DNA of 64,000 bases from Clavulina sp. PMI_390 (Eukaryota; Basidiomycota; Agaricomycetes; Cantharellales; Hydnaceae): positions 1 to 64,000 of the forward strand of contig WIDE01000020.1 in assembly GCA_015039315.1 (NCBI GenBank), read 5' to 3'. The position numbers were made by a program, and so were the translations under genes. Numbering within the stretch: position 1 is the first letter of the stretch; each line of letters opens with the position of its first letter. The notes under the pieces are model-generated. The model did no database searches and had not been told where the DNA came from. It saw only the letters and a list, made by a program, of their open reading frames with translations. This document shows, piece by piece, positions 31,306-44,167 of this stretch.

Positions 31306-33001
31306 GTCCTGCGTTTACCCCTCTTCCGCGGCCATCAACACACCTTCTCTCCAAGCCTACCACATCTGGCTCCTCTCCTCCCCTCCCCGCTACTTGCCTC
31401 CTACCATCGTTTTATCTGCTGTCACCCTACCTTGAATGTTGCGTCGCCACAGCCATTGGGCGTCCTCTCTACCTCCCACATCGGACAGACCTCAACACAT
31501 ACTCGCCAGGTTCTGCCCCCTGTTCCCGCTCGCACCCCAAATCTCACTCCATCTCAGCCAACACAAAAGAGCCGACATCCAGTATCTGACCAAATCTAAG
31601 CCCAACCAGGGCGAAATACCCTCGATCACAAATATCCCACCCCACTGTCCATGAGCACATCAAGTACCACGTCCCACTGAATACAACACCCTTTTTCCAC
31701 CCAGGTACCTCGCCTCGCGATCTGAATGCTCCATGAAGTGTGAATGATTAACGCTTCGCTTCGCTAACGTTGTCACTGGTGCTCGGTCGTTCATCCACTC
31801 CACTCGTCGATCACGCACCATGATGTTCCAGTCGGCGGCGGAGAACAGCAAGGAGTGTTGCCAGAGGCGCTGCTATGTATCCAAGGGGCCGAGACCTCAG
31901 GAGACAATGAACCATGCTATGTGAATAGAAGAGGGAAGCAGGCGGTGAGTCTACCTTCCTCAGTTGGGGTTCGTCTTTTTGTTGACATTGATTACATGGA
32001 CCACGCACAGTCACATTCCAGAATCACTACTGGGCCCAGCATTCATCGCGGGTGGAAGGCTGGGAGGTGCGAGAAAGGATGGACGCATGAACTGTACAAG
32101 GGTTGAGGAGAGTAGGGCATCCAGTCGTACGAGCCAGCAGTGTCGGGTGGCCAATATCATCGTCAAGGTTCCTGCCCCTCACTCAAGGCCTATAATTCAG
32201 GAACATGACGGCGGGGTTCTCCGTTTGGTTGAGGGACGCTCACTGAATTCACCAAGGCAGATGACCATGAGCGGACACAGCGACAGACATTCCTACAACC
32301 GGTTTCCAATTCTCGATGCTGATGGACCGGATGAACTGTTAGATCCTCAGAAACTCCCCTTGATGAGCTACAGCTCCGCCGATGGATGATCTTGGCACTC
32401 GATGCAGACCTGCTCGCTCGAGTGCTCAACTCGGCTCCCGCCTGTCGCCCTGGAGGAAAATCACCGGCAAGCTTCTCCGCTGGAGGGCCTCGCTCCAGTT
32501 TATCTCGTAAATTGGCTCCAGTGCCTTCGATGGTCGAATCAGGATGAGATGTGGCTTTTTTTAGATCTGCATGCAGGTATTTGACATGGGTGATGATCAC
32601 GAGGAGCTCAACGAAGAAGGCCCCAGGCAAACCACTTGGCGTATCTCCTGGGTCCGCCCGCAGCACGATAACAAAATTCCTCGAGCTCTAGATGCACTAG
32701 TGCTACCGATGATCCGACTTGAACGCGAACACATCACCCATAGCATATGCCGTACACCCTGTGTCGCTCGTACTTCCAGGTGGTACTTTTGTCTACTCAT
32801 TATGCTGTGCCTGTCAACAACCCCCCTCATGACCATCGCGTACATTCTCCTCCGTATCAAGAGGTCCGAGTAGCTGCTGTATATCACACCACCCGCTGGG
32901 TGTCCACCTTCAGAACGGGCGTGCTCTTCCGCCCTGTGCGAACAACCAAACTGGGGTCACTGCTACGATGGTTTGAGGCGAACAATATCGAGGCCTTGGG
33001 G
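31306..33001. other. Intergenic stretch with unresolved open frames
   Basis: The first 400 bp are C/T-rich and probably the Nnf1 3' untranslated region. Between 31.8 and 32.9 kb there are overlapping open frames on both strands (for example 32571-32873 plus with one hydrophobic segment FCLLIMLCLSTTPLMTIAYI), but none has a recognisable domain or a set of splice sites that I trust. It may hold a decayed gene. Confidence 0.4.
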
Positions 33002-33010
33002 TATATAAAA
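33002..33010 (+). promoter_or_regulatory. TATA box of tyrosinase 1
   Basis: TATATAAAA, 46-54 bp upstream of the ATG at 33056. The paralog has a TATAAAG box at a similar place. Confidence 0.6.
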
Positions 33011-33055
33011 CCATCGTAGAACTCCCCGACCTCTTCCCCCTCAATCACAGCAACA

Positions 33056-35497
33056 ATGTCGAAACCTGAGAACCAGCACGAGCACTACGCTATCACCGGT
33101 ATCCAAGTCGGTCTCGATCCCAAAAAGCCCCTCGAGCCCAAGCCTCTCCGCCTGGAGGTTGATGATTGGGTGCTCCGCGTAGATTCGGACCCAATGATTA
33201 GAAAGCAGGTCAACCTGTTCTTTGTCGCCATGAATGATTTCTGCAATATGCCGATCACGGAAAAGCTCTCATACTGGCAAATTGCTGGTCAGTGCACGAA
33301 TATAGCATACTATCAATTACCTTCCCGCTTACCTATTCACCAATATCGTGCACCTCCTTACCAGGCATCCATGGCCAACCCATTGTTCCTTGGGATGAGA
33401 AGACCGAGTCTCAGACAGCCGGTGTGGGCTATTGCTTCCACAATAGCTTGCTCTTCCCTACTTGGCATCGCCCGTACATGCTTCTGTTCGAGGTATGCCG
33501 CCGGTGCAATGCTTGATGGACGTATCTTCTTATACCTTTCATTCCCCAGCAACGCGTTTACCAGCTGATGCTGAAACGTGCAGAGGAGTTTTCCGCTGAC
33601 GTTCGTGACGAGTGGATTGCTGCTGCCAACTCCTGGCGCTTTCCCTATTGGGACTGGGCGGAGAAAAAATCACGCAACATCATAAACCCTGACGTCAAGA
33701 TCTACGATGTTCCTCTTATCGTCAAGGATGATTTTGTGAAAATAGAGGTCGGCGGGGGCGAGGGTCCGTCACTCTTCAAGGACATACCTAATCCAATGGC
33801 GACATTCAGGACTCCAGACGGTCTCCGCATGGGGAGCCCAGAGTATGGAAAGTTCGGCCTTCAAGCCGTCACGTCTTGCAACGAGAAAGGTTACTGTGCG
33901 ACTCACTATGTACGAACAATCAATTGCCTCCAACTCTCAAGTGATACACTTACAATCGTTTCACACACAGTTCAACATCTGTACTGCAACTTCTCGCCAC
34001 CCGCCAGCTTATGACGTCAAAAACCCCGAGTCCGTTAAGCAATGGGGAGATGGGGTCCAAAACAATGACTGCGTCCGCGATGCTCTCTTTACGCATGACT
34101 GGTACGAGAACAAGAAACTCCCCGAACCGAAGTATTCCGACACCCTCGGGGAGGCTGTCTATCAGCTCTTTGGGGAAAATCATTTTAGCTCTTATGCCGC
34201 GTTTGCTACTACGCGGTACACTAAGGAAAAGAACAAACCCCCGGCGGACTACCTCTCCCTTGAAGACATCCACAACAACATTCACGACTGGACTGGTGGG
34301 AAGACTGACGGGCATATGGCGCACGTGCCTGTCGCAGCATTTGATCCGATCTTCTGGCTCCATCATTGGTGCGTCTCATCCGTTAACAGGTACTCCCTCG
34401 TTGCTTCGAATCTCACGCGTAATCAAATTAGTAATGTCGACCGCCTGCTAGCGATCTGGCAGGAGCTAAACAGCGACGTCTGGTTCTCTAAACCGGAAGA
34501 GCAGCTGACCGAGGAGTCAGGCAATTGGTCTCTGCCCAAAGGCGCAACAAACACTCCTCTGACTCCTCTGGCACCATTCCGTGGCGAAGATGGCGAATAC
34601 TACAACTCCGACATGGTCCGTAACTGGTACACAGAAGGGTACACCTACCCAGAGCTGCAACCATGGAACTTCCTGGATCCCTCCGGCCAAGTTGACAAGG
34701 AACGCTACCATAGTTCAATACGGGAGCGTCTTTCCGCCCTGTATGCCACAAACCGTAAGATCATTTTGGCAAAGGAGGAACTGAAAAAGAACCCTGGCTG
34801 GCAGGTAGAGACGAGGAAGGACATCGAGGCCACATACGCGTCTAAACCTGACTACATCGCCAATGTTCGCTATGAGAGGTGCGCTATTCATTTCTTCATC
34901 TGAACTCACTCGCTCTAATCTATCCGAATGATCTCTTTTCTCCAATTTTTTGTCCAGGTATGCGCTTGGCGGTCGTCCGTTCTCCATTCATGTCCTTCTT
35001 GGCGACAAGTATCATGCTGGTAGCGTCTACAACTTCTGCACCCCTGCCGAATCCACCGGGAGCGACCCCGCAGGCTGCGGAAACTGCCGCCAGCAAGTCC
35101 AAGAACGCGCCGAACAAAAGGGCCAGATCAACATTACGAATGCGCTGCTCATGGCGGCGGATGACGGGGTTGACGAGCTGGTTGGCCTAGACGATGACAG
35201 AGTCAAGGACTGGCTCAGGGAGAACTTGCAGTGGAGGATCCTCACAGTATGTGCCCACTAAAACTGAACTTGTTTTCGTGTAAGAGCATTCTCAAACTCG
35301 TCCCTCTTTCTGCTCGATAGACTGGCTATCAAGAGATCGACGTTAGGGACATCCCTTCGTTCAAGGGCTACGTCGCACGTGGGCATGCTCACCACTACCG
35401 TGATGAGTCGATCTTGTCCGCCTACAAGGGCTATGAGATCCTTACAGAAATTACGGATGGGCGCCCAGGAGGCATCGGTCCCAACGATATCTACTGA
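33056..35497 (+). CDS. Tyrosinase (polyphenol oxidase), copy 1
   Basis: A type-3 copper enzyme that hydroxylates monophenols and oxidises diphenols to quinones, the first steps of melanin formation. Seven exons (33056-33287, 33365-33492, 33550-33909, 33971-34368, 34432-34878, 34958-35246, 35321-35497) give 676 residues. The copper A site shows GIHGQP, then [20 protein letters not shown]; the Cys two residues before the second His is the usual thioether partner. The copper B site shows [10 protein letters not shown] and [12 protein letters not shown]. The last 300 residues are the C-terminal domain that masks the active site until cleaved in related fungal enzymes. There is no signal peptide, so the enzyme is probably made in the cytosol. 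It is a tandem paralog of the gene at 37622. Confidence 0.95.
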
Positions 35498-37550
35498 TCC
35501 TGATGTTCTCGTGCCCCTCTTTCCACTTCATGTAACCCTTGCACGCACCCTGTAAAGTACTCGAAATCTGTCATCCACGATATATGATGGAATTATCAGA
35601 TCATAACCCTTGTGGGCTCTTTTGTCCCATCCCTTTGACGTGACCAGACTTCAGAGGCACGTCCAAAAGTATAGTCTTCACGCCTGATGTAGTTACCCCT
35701 TGCCCTACCTCGATCCGGAAAAGGCAGGAAAGAGACACACCGCCTTGGTCTCGCGGATGTTTGATGGTTCAAAGGCCTTGCGAGTGAAACCCTGGAACTC
35801 TGCGGCAATGCTTTCGTTTAACCGAACTTGCGAAGGTAGCGAGCCATCGCACAGGCGTTCAACATAGGTCTATCCATAGTTCAGCCCCACTCTAGCATCA
35901 ATACTATTTGCAATTCGCACTCGGGTTTCCGACCCTTAAACTCAAGACATGTAGGATACTTCATCATTATGCTCGTAGTCTTAGACACATAGCGCTTCTC
36001 GCTAGAGCCCCTTCCCTTGATACCAAGCACGTCACTCAACAGGCTACGCCTTGCTCATTTGAGTATCTTCTACCAATTCATCCCGAGAGATAGTTCACTG
36101 ACTGGCGCTTAAGGGAAGTCCATTTAGCGACCATCATTTCGATAGTGAGATGTAAAAAGGACTGAACCGAGAGCGTAGGGTGGGGGGGCATCGGGAGGGC
36201 TATTTAGGATATGCGCTGGTTCCGTGGCAAAGGATCTAGTGTCGTGTAGGAGAAGAAGGCGGGGGTCAGTTGAGGCTTCGATTTGTGTGCTTGCCTGCTG
36301 GTAATGGCAGCGTAACAACGAAGGAGAGGGCTGATCCTTCCGAGAAGGACTGAAGTACCAGCGACGATTGCTAAATCGCTTTAGCTAGCCAAAATTCCCA
36401 TGTTGAAGGGAGGCAGTAACTGCAAAACAACATCTCTATTTATGCTGAGGTGAACCATGACTGACACTCACAGCGAACAAATGACCGCTCTCCCAGCTCC
36501 TTGGATTTCTATGAATGGGTACGAGTGTCATAATGTAATCGGAGAAATAAAATCGCCAGGGGATCGTTGCCGTTAAACCGATGCGAAGAGGAAGAGCACA
36601 GAGAAGAATGTACGTGCTCCTGAGGGGTGGGTTGAGACAGTGATCAGACCTTTCTCATTATCATCCACGAGTGCCAGCGCAGAAAACGAGCCGCATAACT
36701 TCCATCTAAGTGAGGCTCATGCAAAAAATCGATCCATGGCAATGGCAAAGGGCAGTGTGACCCTTCAGTCGGAGCTTCATTTCCCTGTCGCTTCCCAGTC
36801 TCAGTATGCTTCAATAAGTAATCCGCAGATCTCTCCCAGCTGAGCCCTATTTCGATGCAGATACATGAATAAGATCTTCTGCGAACACTGCAAATGCTGA
36901 ATTTATGGAGCTGGCGGTAGCTAACTCGGTTCCTTAAGTGATCAAAGAAGACTTCGCGAATAAGGAGCACCATTAGGATCTAAGGTATACCCTCCGAAGA
37001 TGAGCATTCATTGAACCATGTCGTCGTGCCTGGATGCGATGGTAACGGCGCGTTGAGTTCCCCTACGATGCGGAGGCATTGACGCAGACGTTCAGTTGTG
37101 TCCATGAGGGGTGGCATGCCGAGACAGCAGCCGGACCAAAGTCTCCGGCGGACAGATTCCGCGCTGTTCGTGAGATGCTGACGACTAGGCCCCCAGGATG
37201 TGCTGCGGGCATGTTTGGGATGCGCGTTCAAAAGCTGAGACGCGAACTTGTCACCTGTGACGTCTCCAAGTGTGACACAGCGCATTCCTGACGTCTGGCC
37301 CCATGTTGTACTTCGCCTACTCGGCATATTTTGGGGCAGGCATGATACTGAACCAATCCACAGCCTTCGCGTAATAGCTCTTCCGGACACAGCTTGCATA
37401 GAAGTGCTTAGCTAGTCGATCCCTATCGCAGTGCCTACTGCATAGACTAGTTATCGCTCTGAGCGGGCACTCCTCTCCGTATAGAGCCCAGATCACCAGG
37501 CCAGACCTATCAATATGACCCTTGAGATGTACAACATAGAGGGACGAAGC
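35498..37550. other. Spacer between the tandem tyrosinases
   Basis: The first 100 bp resemble the 3' flank of tyrosinase 2 (a gtaaccct...cctgtaa pattern). Remaining open frames are short and unsupported. One on the minus strand (36980-37399) is the longest but has no motif. Confidence 0.45.
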
Positions 37551-37557
37551 TATAAAG
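37551..37557 (+). promoter_or_regulatory. TATA box of tyrosinase 2
   Basis: TATAAAG, about 65-71 bp upstream of the ATG at 37622. Confidence 0.55.
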
Positions 37558-37621
37558 AGTCTAGCAGAGCACTTTAGCTTCTACCATACCCCTCCCAATC
37601 ATCACCCATCTCAGCCTCGCA

Positions 37622-40090
37622 ATGTCCGCAGCTCAGAACCAGCACTACGCTATCACCGGCATCCAAGTCGGTCTTGATCCTAAGAACCCTCTCGAACCCA
37701 AGCCTCTCCGCCGGGAGGTTGACGAATGGCTCCTCCTCTCCGAATCGGACCCTCACGTCAAAAAGCAGGTCAACCTATTTTTCGTCGCCATGGACGAGTT
37801 CCAAAAGATGCCTATAACGGACACGCTCTCATACTGGCAAGTTGCTGGTAAGTTCCTTAATACCACACCTGCTACCACCTACCTGCACACCTCGGTATAT
37901 AGCTAACATCGCGTACCTCCTTGCAAGGCATTCACGGCCAACCCCTCGTCCCTTGGGACGAGAAGACAGAGTCACAAACGTTTGGGATAGGCTATTGCTT
38001 CCACAATAGCTTGCTCTTCCCTACATGGCATCGACCGTACATGCTTCTATTTGAGGTATGCAGTCCCTACTACTGCAAGCACAAAGCTTTTCTCGCTTCA
38101 CTGAGTTCTCTTTCCCTCTAGCAACGCGTTTACGAGATTATGCTGAAGCACGCAAAGAAGTTCCCGTCCACCGTCCGCGACGAGTGGATTGCTGCTGCTA
38201 ACTCTTGGCGCCTGCCCTATTGGGACTGGGCTGAAAAGAAGTCACGCGACGTTGTGAACCCTGACAATAAAATCTACGACGCCCCACTTATTGTCAAGCA
38301 GGATGTTGTCCAGGTTGAGATCGGCCAAGGCGAGGAACCGCCGCTGATCAAGCAAATCTCCAATCCGATGGCGACTTTCAAGACTCCAGACGGTCTGCGG
38401 ATGGGGAGCGCAGAGTACGGAAAGCTTGGTATTCAGCCTGTCACGTATTGCGGCCAGGATGGGGCATGTGAGACCTACTATGTGCGTATGCAGAAATATG
38501 TTGCAATGGTTATTTGCTCTGCGAGCTGCACTTACCGAGGTTTCACCCGTAGTTCAACATCTGTACTGCGACTTCCCGTCACCCGCCAGCGTATGATCCC
38601 AAGGATCCCGAGACTGTGAAAGCATGGTCAACAGGCGTTCAAAACAATGACGACATTGCCCAGGCTCTTTATGACCACGACTGGTACGAGAGCGGCCCGA
38701 AAAAGACGTACACTGACACTCTGGGGGAGGCCGTCTACCATCTCTTTGGCGAGAACAATTTCACTGGCTACGCAGCGTTTGCAAGTACGCGATACCTCGA
38801 GCAAAAGCAATTACCTCCCGCCGAATACCTCTCCCTCGAGGATATTCACAACAATATTCACGGCTGGACCGGTGGAAATGATGGTGGTCACATGTCGATT
38901 GTGCCTGTGGCCGCATTCGACCCAATTTTCTACCTCCACCACGCGTGCGTTCAGCCCATAAATACGTGCACACTCATGTCCATTCAAACCTCACATTGTA
39001 CTCCCTTAGAAATATTGACCGCTTGCTAGCGATCTGGCAGGAGCTGAACGAAGATGTTTGGTTTTCTAAACCTGAGGAGCAGCTGACGGAGCAACGAGGC
39101 AATTGGTCTCTACCCAAGGGCGCAACAAACACTCCTCAGACCCCCTTGGCGCCGTTCCGTGGTGTGGATGGGAAGTACTATGACTCTGATTCGACGCGCC
39201 ACTGGTCCGAAGCCGGTTATGCCTATCCGGAGCTACAGCCGTGGAAATTCCTGGATGCGACGGGGCAGGTCGACAAGGAACGTTACCACAGCTCGATTCG
39301 CGAGCGTCTCTCCAACTTATACGCTACAAATCGTAAAATCGTTCTGGCAAAGGCGGAGTCGTCGAACCACCCCGGCTGGCAAATCGAGACAGAAAAGGGC
39401 ACAGGCGCAATGTTCGCGCGTAACCCCGACTATATCGCTAACATTCGCTATGAGCGGTGCGTTGGCCTCTCCTATTCTTGCTCATTGACAAATCAGCCTG
39501 AACGACATTGCTTGTGCGCCCTACTTGCTTTTACTCGTCTTAGATACGCTCTTGACGGCCGCCCCTTCTCCATTCACGTCATCCTTGGTGACAAGTACCA
39601 TGCTGGAAGCGTCTACAACTTCTGCACCCCAGCTGAAACGACCGGAAATGATCCTGTAGGCTGCGAAAACTGTCGCCAACAGGCCCTGGAAGGTGCTATG
39701 CAGAAGGGCCAAATCAACATCACGAATGCGCTACTGACGGCTGCAGACGATGGAGTCGAGGAGCTCATAGGCTTGGACGATGACAAGGTCAAGAACTGGC
39801 TCAGAGAGAACTTGCGGTGGAGGATCCTCACGGTATGCATCTAGCCTGTTCGATTCTATCTGATATTGTGGAGGGGAGAGGTTCTAAGTGCCATAAATCT
39901 TCTCACTTCGCAGACCGGCTACAAAGAGATTGACGTTGAGTCAATCCCCTCGTTCAAGGGTTACGTCGCCCGAGGCAATGCCCACCACTATCGCGATGAG
40001 TCGATCCTGTCCACGTACAAGGACTATGAGATCCTCACAGAGATTACGGAAGGACGCCCAGGAGGCATTGGTGCCAACGATCTCCACTAG
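37622..40090 (+). CDS. Tyrosinase (polyphenol oxidase), copy 2
   Basis: Seven exons (37622-37847, 37928-38055, 38122-38481, 38553-38944, 39010-39456, 39544-39832, 39914-40090) give 672 residues. Exons 2, 3, 5, 6 and 7 have exactly the same lengths as in copy 1, and all intron phases match, so the two arose by tandem duplication. Copper ligands are intact: [36 protein letters not shown] and [12 protein letters not shown]. The residue after the paired histidines is Ala here but Cys in copy 1. It lacks a signal peptide, like copy 1. Function is oxidation of phenols to quinones; a role in melanin or browning is inferred. Confidence 0.95.
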
Positions 40091-42364
40091 ATGTGATGCT
40101 CTTGTTCTCCTTCCTTCCTTTCCATTCCTCTGCATTCGTGTAACCCTGCCCCAGCCTTGTAACGTACAAACGATTCGCCTCTTACGATCCGACGAACGAT
40201 AACGACGGAATGTACATAACGCCCGCAAAGTTCCTTCTTCTTCCATTCGCCGTAAACAGACATCCTGTGCAACACCACCACCAATACCATAAGTTTTATC
40301 AGGTCCCCGGCAATTAACCGTACTGCCCAGCCCAGCCCCCCTTGCCCTGGCCAAAAAAGAACCCCGTGATCCATGGATCGGCTCCTAAGACCCCAGATCT
40401 AACAAGTCCGCTCTAGCCCGTGATAAGTCAATGAGTGACAAGGGAGGAAGAATTTGCGCACAATGAAAAGATGAATGATCCACCAGGAACCTTAACTCTC
40501 AAGCTGTGCATCATGCGATCAGCAGTCAGTCAGTCACCCTGTCGTTCTGGTTCTTCTTGAATGCTTCTAATTAAGTATGCCCGCGGGCCGCCCGTGATGA
40601 CTGGACGAGCGAGCGAGCGAGCGGCGGGGGTGGCACCCCCAACCCTGGCAGTTCAGTTCCTCCCCGTTCTTCTTCTTCTCTTCCGTCCGCTTCCCCCCTT
40701 TGATGTACGCCCCCTGCCTCTTTCGTCCATCATCGAACATTCCATCGGGCTCGATGCTATTTCCTATCACGGTTCCTAACGGCCACCCCCCTTGCACTGG
40801 ACCTCAAGCGTACAGCCAAAAATCGCAAAAGGACTCTTACTCCTGAGCGAAACCCTCGCACACAAGAAAGACCTGTGACCATACTCCGCTCTCAATCTAT
40901 TGCACACACACGGAATGATTCGAGGGCCCAAATAAGAAAATAATGATTGTTGCGGAAAACAGTTGCAGTGCGCGTGTTATTGTAATGCTAGGGTAAGGGT
41001 TCGCGACCTTTTTGAAGAGAGGGAATGTGCGTTAATGATGATAAGGGCGATGACGATGCAGAGCAGAACAAGAGACTAAGAAAGGGGGTGGGGTGTAGGG
41101 TCTAGTTCTAGTTCTACCGTGGAGAGCGAGTGAATAATGAGAGCGAGGGGGGGGGGGGAAGGGATGACTAGGTACTAGCAATACGTGTAACAACAGAGAG
41201 AGGATTCGAGGGAGAAAAATGGGTGGTGGTGGCTTGTACAAAGTGCGCGAGGGGGGGAGGATATTGAGAGAGTACTTGGTATATATTGTTACAGACAGAA
41301 ACCAGATTGATCCATCCAAGGTGGGGGAGGGGGCACGATCGGATGGGGAAGATGCTACTTGTACATTACGCGCAACGATTCCGGCGCTTCTTTGTTTGGA
41401 GAAAATGCAGACTTGAGCCAATGAAAGATGGGAAGAGATGAATTTGAGATTGAGATTTCGAGAGACTTGGGTGAGATCACGCAGACAGGAGGAATCTGGA
41501 GGCGATAAGAGGAGCAGAGAGGCGGCCGAGTAAAAGACGAAAAGGGAAAAAGAAGCCACCGAGCAGGCCGTGAGCCCATAAATCGAGTTGGAACGAGAAA
41601 TGGGAAATAGCCTGAAAAACGTTTGAAACAGTTGTAGTCATTGTCGAATCGAAAAAAAGCGTTTTTGGATCCGCAGACCGAGAGAAACAGTAAGAAAAGA
41701 GAAAAGAGAAAAAAGAGACCAGTCCTTCAGCGATAAGCAACCATACGAGCACACCCTTGACGTGGGATCGGATCGGAAAAAAAAACGAACACCGAAAACC
41801 GGGGCCAGTGGCACAGCTTAAGGGCTATCTTCATGAGAGGAGACGTGTGCATCCAACGTGAACAGCATAGGGGCATAGGAGGGAGATTGGGCATGACGAC
41901 CATCGATAGCCACAAGAATGGACCATTGACAGCGAATAATGAGCATCGAGCGCGCATAGAACCACGACGGATCGAGGACCGGTGTCACGAGCAAAGAGAT
42001 TTACTTGGGCGATGATCCCACTTAGCAGGGGTAGGTTGGTGATAGGTGGCAGTCCTTAGATGGATGCGACCGGGAGTGAGGATCACGACACGTTAATCTT
42101 TGATGCAGACGTTCAATCATGAGAGGAGAGGGGGGCAGTGCTTCCTTCAACAGGCGAAACAGAGGAGTGCGCGGGGCGTTGGCCGGGCAGTCGTCGACGC
42201 AATGGTGAGAGGGCACAAAACTACTCTGGTGCACAGCAGAGCACACAGAGGCAGACAAGCGATGAGGGAAATCAGAGCAGATCTTGAGGAGAGAGGGAAT
42301 AGGATTCTTCGCGAGTGGGTCGAGGGGGAGTACAAAGGACTGGGACGTCCATTGCATAGCCCCC
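40091..42364. other. Intergenic stretch downstream of tyrosinase 2
   Basis: No convincing gene. A homopolymer G tract lies at 41147-41158. The 41.0-42.3 kb part is purine-rich on the plus strand, as expected for the 3' untranslated region of the minus-strand gene that ends at 42365. A 175-codon minus frame at 41032-41559 is low-complexity and unsupported. Confidence 0.45.
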
Positions 42365-43405
42365 TCAGCGGTTACGAGGGGGGCGACGCGACCGAAGGTC
42401 ATCGTCATCCTCGTCGACCTCGTACTCGTCGCCTAAGCCTTCATCGGGGGTGGGGGGGACACTCTGCCACATCTGGTGTCGCCTCCCATTGCCGCCTCCT
42501 CGACCTCCCCCACCGAACCCGTTCTGCTCCTCCTGGCGGCCCTGGTAGGGGTGGTCGCGCTCGCGGCGCCTCTGCCGCCGACCGACGTCCTCATCGAAGT
42601 GGACGCGGTGGCCAGAGGAGGACGTGGAGGAGCGACGGCCGTGAGCGTTGGCCGGCTCGCCCGCACGTTGGGACCACATGCCGTTGGACGAAGGTCGTCC
42701 ATTGGAGGGAGCGATGCCTTGGCTGTGTTGCCAGAGGGCATTGGGGTTTCCGATAACCGCGCTGTTCGAGTACGAGGTGAATGCCATGCTGCCCTGCATG
42801 GGGAGGTACTGCTGCTCGAAGATGGGGACAGTCGACGAGGGGGCAGGGAGGGCAGCGTACTGCATCGGCGGCGTTGACGGAGGGGTGATGAGGCCCATCG
42901 GAGCTTGGTCCAGCTGTGGGAGGGAAGGGGACGATGACGACGATGGTGAAGGTGACGATGACATTGGCGACGAAGAGAGAGTAGATGACGATGGAGAGCG
43001 AGGGAAAGGCGACGTCGAGGAAGGTAAATGCAGCGAGCGAGGGACCCACGGCGGCACCGAGTGACAGAATGACGTGGAAGAAGCGGCAAATGAATGCGAG
43101 TGGGGGGGCGATGCATGCACAACGGGACCAAAATAAAGATTATGTCAGCGAATGCATGAACAGCCAAGCCATCGAGCATCCCCCACTTCCTGGCGTCGAC
43201 GACGCGTTGTGGAAGAGGAGGACGACGACGGAAGAGAGGAACGTGCACGTACAATGATGGGGTCCTCGACGTCCGGCAGCGGGATGCAACCCAGGCGAGG
43301 GGCAGGTGGGTACGGCTCGTTGAGGGGACGGCCGTCCCAAGCTGTCCATGTCGACGACGACTGAGCGGCGGTCTGCTCGACCGGTGACCAGTAGGTGTAC
43401 GACAT
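42365..43405 (-). CDS. Hypothetical disordered protein with acidic C-terminus
   Basis: Two exons on the minus strand, 43405-43253 and 42913-42365, give 233 residues. The start is MSYTYWSPVEQTAAQSSST. The 339-bp intron (GTACGT...CCACAG) removes a long Ser/Pro low-complexity frame that stays open but is very unlike the flanking sequence. After the join come SMAFTSYSNSAVIGN, an Arg/Asp/Gln-rich segment, an RGG-like patch (GFGGGGRGGGNGRR), and a strongly acidic end (DEYEVDEDDDDL) followed by RSRRPPRNR. No domain is recognised. The RGG patch could bind RNA. If the intron is not real, a second start at 43120 would give a 251-residue variant with the Ser/Pro region. Confidence 0.5.
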
Positions 43406-44121
43406 CGCGGGGAGTGATATGGCAGTGAACAGGGGGGGAAGTGGGGAAGGCAGCGGGGAAGACTGCTACCGTGAAGGGGAGGGGGAAGAAGAGGAAAACG
43501 TCACGGCGTGGCGGAGGCTAGACGCGAACTGAATTGAAGATCGAAAGGCGAGAATGAAAGGGAGCCCGGCTGAAGGATGGAGGGGGGGAAGAGGAGGGGA
43601 GACGAGAGATGATCGTGACTCAGTCGCGCACGAGTATATAAGAGACCTGTGCGAGGTGGCTGTGATCGTCGAATATCCTCAAATTTCGCAGCTGGCCCTA
43701 TCTGTGGGTACGAAAAGGGCGGAGATGGAGGGCAACGAACAGAACGAACGAAGCGGGTGGACAGGTGTATTAGGAAAGAGGAGAGAAAAAGAGCGTGGTT
43801 ATCAGACGGGAGAGGCGGTACAGCACGGACAAAGTATACAGAGACAGAAAGAAAATCTACCCCTAAATACGCACTCGAGAAATGGATCACACGTGTAACG
43901 ATGCCTGATCACTCAAATGGGAGAGGCGGTTGTCGTGGACGAGTCGTGAAGCGGACACTCGAGAGTCAGTGGGAGGGTGAGTCCTGCTGCAACGTCCGAG
44001 TGTGCGTAGACCGTATGCGATGTGGGGGAGGTGCTGAGACTGTGCTGAGAGCGGCGATCACGTCGACGGAGCTCGGTGATGTGCTCTTGCTGCTGTTGCG
44101 GTTGTCTGCTGAACTCGACGC

Positions 44122-44124
<3 letters not shown>

Positions 44125-44163
<39 letters not shown>
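44125..44163. repeat. (GA)n microsatellite
   Basis: About nineteen uninterrupted GA units in the region upstream of the minus-strand hypothetical gene. Confidence 0.95.

Positions 44164-44167
<4 letters not shown>

Noticed and set aside
42100..42756. A 218-codon plus-strand frame overlapping the hypothetical minus-strand gene
   Set aside because: It is the antisense of an Arg-, Asp- and Gly-rich coding segment and lacks any motif; the minus-strand model has clean splice sites.
42914..43252. The Ser/Pro-rich open stretch as coding sequence of the hypothetical gene
   Set aside because: It is bounded by good splice sites, its removal keeps frame, and its composition differs from both flanks. 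It remains possible as a retained-intron form.
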